The position numbers were made by a program, and so were the translations under genes. Below are positions 61,639-64,000 of a DNA stretch of 64,000 nt, one piece after another. Within the stretch, counting starts at the first letter, position 1; each line of letters opens with the position of its first letter. The notes below the pieces were generated by a model. The model was not told where the DNA came from, ran no database searches, and saw only the letters and a program-made list of their open reading frames with translations. Source of the DNA: Mugil cephalus (lineage: Eukaryota > Chordata > Actinopteri > Mugiliformes > Mugilidae). The DNA lies in NCBI RefSeq assembly GCF_022458985.1, contig NC_061789.1, positions 11,290,357-11,354,356 of the forward strand, given 5' to 3'.

Positions 61639-63670
61639 ATGAACGGCTCTCTTTTAACGCCGCCCAGCCCGCGGGCTGCCAACTCCTCTCCTTTACCTCC
61701 CTCACCCTCCCCGTCCCCATCCCCGCCGTCCCCGTCTTTGCTGCCCTTGTCCCCCCGGCCTCCCCCTCTCCCGCCGCTGGTGAGCCCCCCGCCCCAGGCT
61801 CACCCGTCCTCGCTGTCCGACACCCCGACGCCATCCCCCTCGCCTTGCCTGAGTTGGACCGAGTTCTGTGAGCTCCACGCTCGCGTCGCCGCTGGGGACT
61901 TCGCACGCCACTTTCGGGCTTTTCTCCTGGAAAACCCTCACTACTCCACCGACTCGGCGGCAGCCTTCTGCCGGCGCTTCACCGACCGCTTCGTCCGACA
62001 CTTCCAGAGCGAGCTGGAGGGGGTGCTCCCGCCGAGCTGCGCGTCTGGGAGGGATGAAATGGTGAGCTGGGCTCCCCAGTCCGATGCGACTTCCCTGGAA
62101 GAGGAAGCGGTCTCTCCTCTGTCGGCAACCGGGGGGGCGGTCCTGCCGTGCCCTCCGACTAACGCGGCGCGCGCGGCGTCCAAGCCCGCGCCGACGCGGC
62201 TGGTGTTGGAGAGCCGCAGCGGGGACAGGTTTCAAGATTCCTACGCCCACGGGCAAGTCCTGCCCCCGTCTTCGTCGTCGTCGTGCTGCTCCTCGGTCGG
62301 AGGCAACAACGGGAGGCGCGAGGAGAGGGGGCCCATGATGGCCCCCGGAAACGGGGAGGCTCCCGTCGAGGAGGAGGAGGACTGCTGGCTCGGGGTGGCG
62401 TCCGTCGGCGAAGACGTCGAGCCGGAAGAGCGGGAGGCGGAGTCCTCGGAGGTGGACAACGCGGACCCCTCGCACACTCCCCAGATCCCGCCTTCCTCTC
62501 TCACTCCTCCACCCGGCTCCAAAGGCAGCAGCACGCCCAACTCCTCCAAAAACAAACTGAAGAAGCGCTTCTCGCTGCGGAGCGTCGGCCGCAGCGTCCG
62601 GGGGAGCGTCCGCGGCATCCTGCACTGGCGGAGCTCCTCCAGCGACTCCGCCCAGAGCCAGCTGCCCTCCAGCTACAGCTACACCATGGGCGTCCAGGAT
62701 GCCAGCCTGATTTCGGCCTCCAAGAGGAACTCTGGCACCCAGCCCCCCACGCCCACCTCCTCCATGCCCGTCTCCCTGTCCATGCCCCTGTCCCTGCCTC
62801 ACTCCTCCTCCTCCTCCCTGCCGCCGTCGTCTTCAAGCAGCGCCACCTCGCTGTCTCTGTCGGAGGCCGCCCGGGATCGGCGGCGAAGCAACGGCGAGGG
62901 AGGCGAGAAGGAGAAGTGGAGCCACCGCTTGGAGAAACTCAGACTGTCCCGGTCCCCTCCCCCCGTCCTCACCCCGAACGCCTCCGGCTCCCAGTCCGCC
63001 TCCTCCATGCTGCCGCCGAGCAGCGCCGCCGCCATGGGCCCCCCGCGGAAGGTGGGCCGGCTGGTGCGGGAGGGCGGGGTGAGCGTCAGCTCGTCCAACG
63101 ACGAGTTGAGCGGGAGCCACAGCTTCTCCGGCTTCTCGTTCGGTCTGCTGCATCACGGCACGGACAACAACAACGCTGCCTCAGCTTCGTCCGCCGCAGC
63201 TCAGGCCGGTTCGGTGCAGCCTCTGGCCAGCGGAGGGAACGTGCCCTGGAGGGGAGGACGCTGGCATAAATGTCGCCTGGTCCTTAAGGAGAGGGACAGA
63301 GAAGGAGGAGAGCGGGGAGAGGAGTACTACTTGGAATTCTTCATTCCACCCAAAGTGAGTAACCCCAAAGATCCCATTCATGGAAGTCATAGTACTGCAT
63401 ATTATATAAACCTGAATAATAGTAATCATTACATTATTAATTCATGTCAGGTGGGAATATACTTAAGATCATCTCTTTCTAGTGACCTTATTTCTTAAAT
63501 GTTCTTCTTAACGCCTCATAACAGCCACTTCTTAAAGCTAAAGGGAAAACTGCTGTTTGTCTCCTCAGTCGTCAAAGCCTCGGCTGACTGTCCCCTGCTG
63601 CTCGATCGTGGATGTGAGAAGCACCACAGCGCTGGAGGTCCCCGACAAGGAAAACACCTTTCTGCTGCAG
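61639..63670 (+). CDS. sh2b1: SH2B adapter protein 1 (SH2B1), 5' part, continues beyond window
   Basis: Adapter for JAK2, insulin and leptin receptor signalling. Exons: 61639-63354 (572 codons) and 63569-63670 (34 codons, [18 protein letters not shown]...NTFLLQ), phase 0, GT-AG. The start [11 protein letters not shown] matches the MNG start of mammalian SH2B1 and lies 4 bases after the acceptor TCTTTCAG. Domains: Pro-rich start; dimerisation (phenylalanine zipper) region about 72-130 ([31 protein letters not shown]); acidic and Ser-rich middle; basic segment [17 protein letters not shown] at about 305-325, a nuclear/membrane-localising block conserved in SH2B1; PH domain beginning at about 540 ([20 protein letters not shown]). 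The rest of the PH domain and the SH2 domain lie outside. The exon is long and Ser/Pro-rich compared with mammals. SH2B2/3 are less likely because of the N-terminus and basic block. Confidence 0.93.
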
Positions 63671-64000
63671 GTAACCGCCCGAGGCCCCCGTCTCGTCTTT
63701 CCGTCCCTTTTAATGCGCGGCCACTTTCACACAGACCCGAGCGCCATAGGCATCCTCAAAAATGTAACTAGGCATCACGGCAACACAGATCACAAGAGCT
63801 GTGATTGGTCCGCTTGGTAGTAGCGTGTTTTTAGCTGCTTCTCCATCTCCGCAATTTCTGAATTGATTGTTTTGGATCAGTAAAGATGGAACACATTGGA
63901 GTAGATTAAGCAAATATAAATGTAGACATAAGCTGCACTTTGGTTTGTGAGGGGTCATAGCAGTGAAGCATCCACACAGACTCTGATTGACTTTTTTATT
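63671..64000 (+). other. sh2b1 intron, start
   Basis: Begins GTAACC after the LLQ codons. No exon is seen up to the window end. Confidence 0.7.

Noticed and set aside
61702-62802. 366-codon antisense frame, and a 328-codon frame shifted on the sense strand (62283-63269), over sh2b1
   Set aside because: Both are low-complexity Gly/Arg/Pro-rich shadows of the GC-rich SH2B1 exon. Only the SH2B1 frame shows the dimerisation, basic and PH blocks.

Overview
The window is nuclear DNA from a vertebrate, almost certainly a ray-finned (teleost) fish. The genes are split by GT-AG introns, intergenic DNA is AT-rich and full of microsatellites, and there are many hAT-like MITEs and decayed LINEs of fish type. 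Four kinds of protein gene can be read with confidence. The species cannot be named from the sequence.

Layout. 1-2836 (+): 3' part of a MAZ-type C2H2 zinc-finger gene, five exons and seven fingers. 6020-11563 (+): a complete 11-exon nemo-like kinase gene (475 aa), followed by several kilobases of probable 3' UTR and intergenic DNA. 19072-24830 (+): a complete six-exon tlcd3b (fam57b) gene (278 aa). 25.2-45.5 kb: gene-poor DNA dominated by LINE fragments at 28.5-38.9 kb, on both strands and repeated in a composite array, plus a Tc1-like fragment and decayed tandem repeats. 45.5-57.8 kb: an inducible hsp70 cluster with two minus-strand copies in tandem (47385-49302, carrying two single-base deletions, and 51674-53593, intact) and a third, intact copy in divergent orientation (55729-57648). 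59.0-64.0 kb (+): the 5' end of sh2b1, with a probable promoter and spliced 5' UTR, a large first coding exon and one further exon before the window ends.

How it fits together. MAZ, TLCD3B and SH2B1 all lie in human 16p11.2, so the window looks like a fish counterpart of that block with nlk and hsp70 also present. The hsp70 copies each have a TATA box, an ideal heat-shock element about 25 bp upstream, an intron in the 5' UTR and a single-exon coding region, the usual form of stress-inducible Hsp70 genes.

Most notable observation: at 45.6-46.1 kb, next in line after the two tandem hsp70 genes, there is a lone hsp70-like promoter and spliced leader on the minus strand with no hsp70 coding region behind it. 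It shares the core promoter block, an upstream 14-bp string at almost the same distance, and the leader-exon style with the real copies. It looks like a fourth tandem unit that lost its body and may still make a heat-inducible non-coding RNA. Other points are the composite LINE array, the near-identical hsp70 inverted repeat, the exchanged upstream region of hsp70 copy 2, and paired repeats inside the nlk locus.
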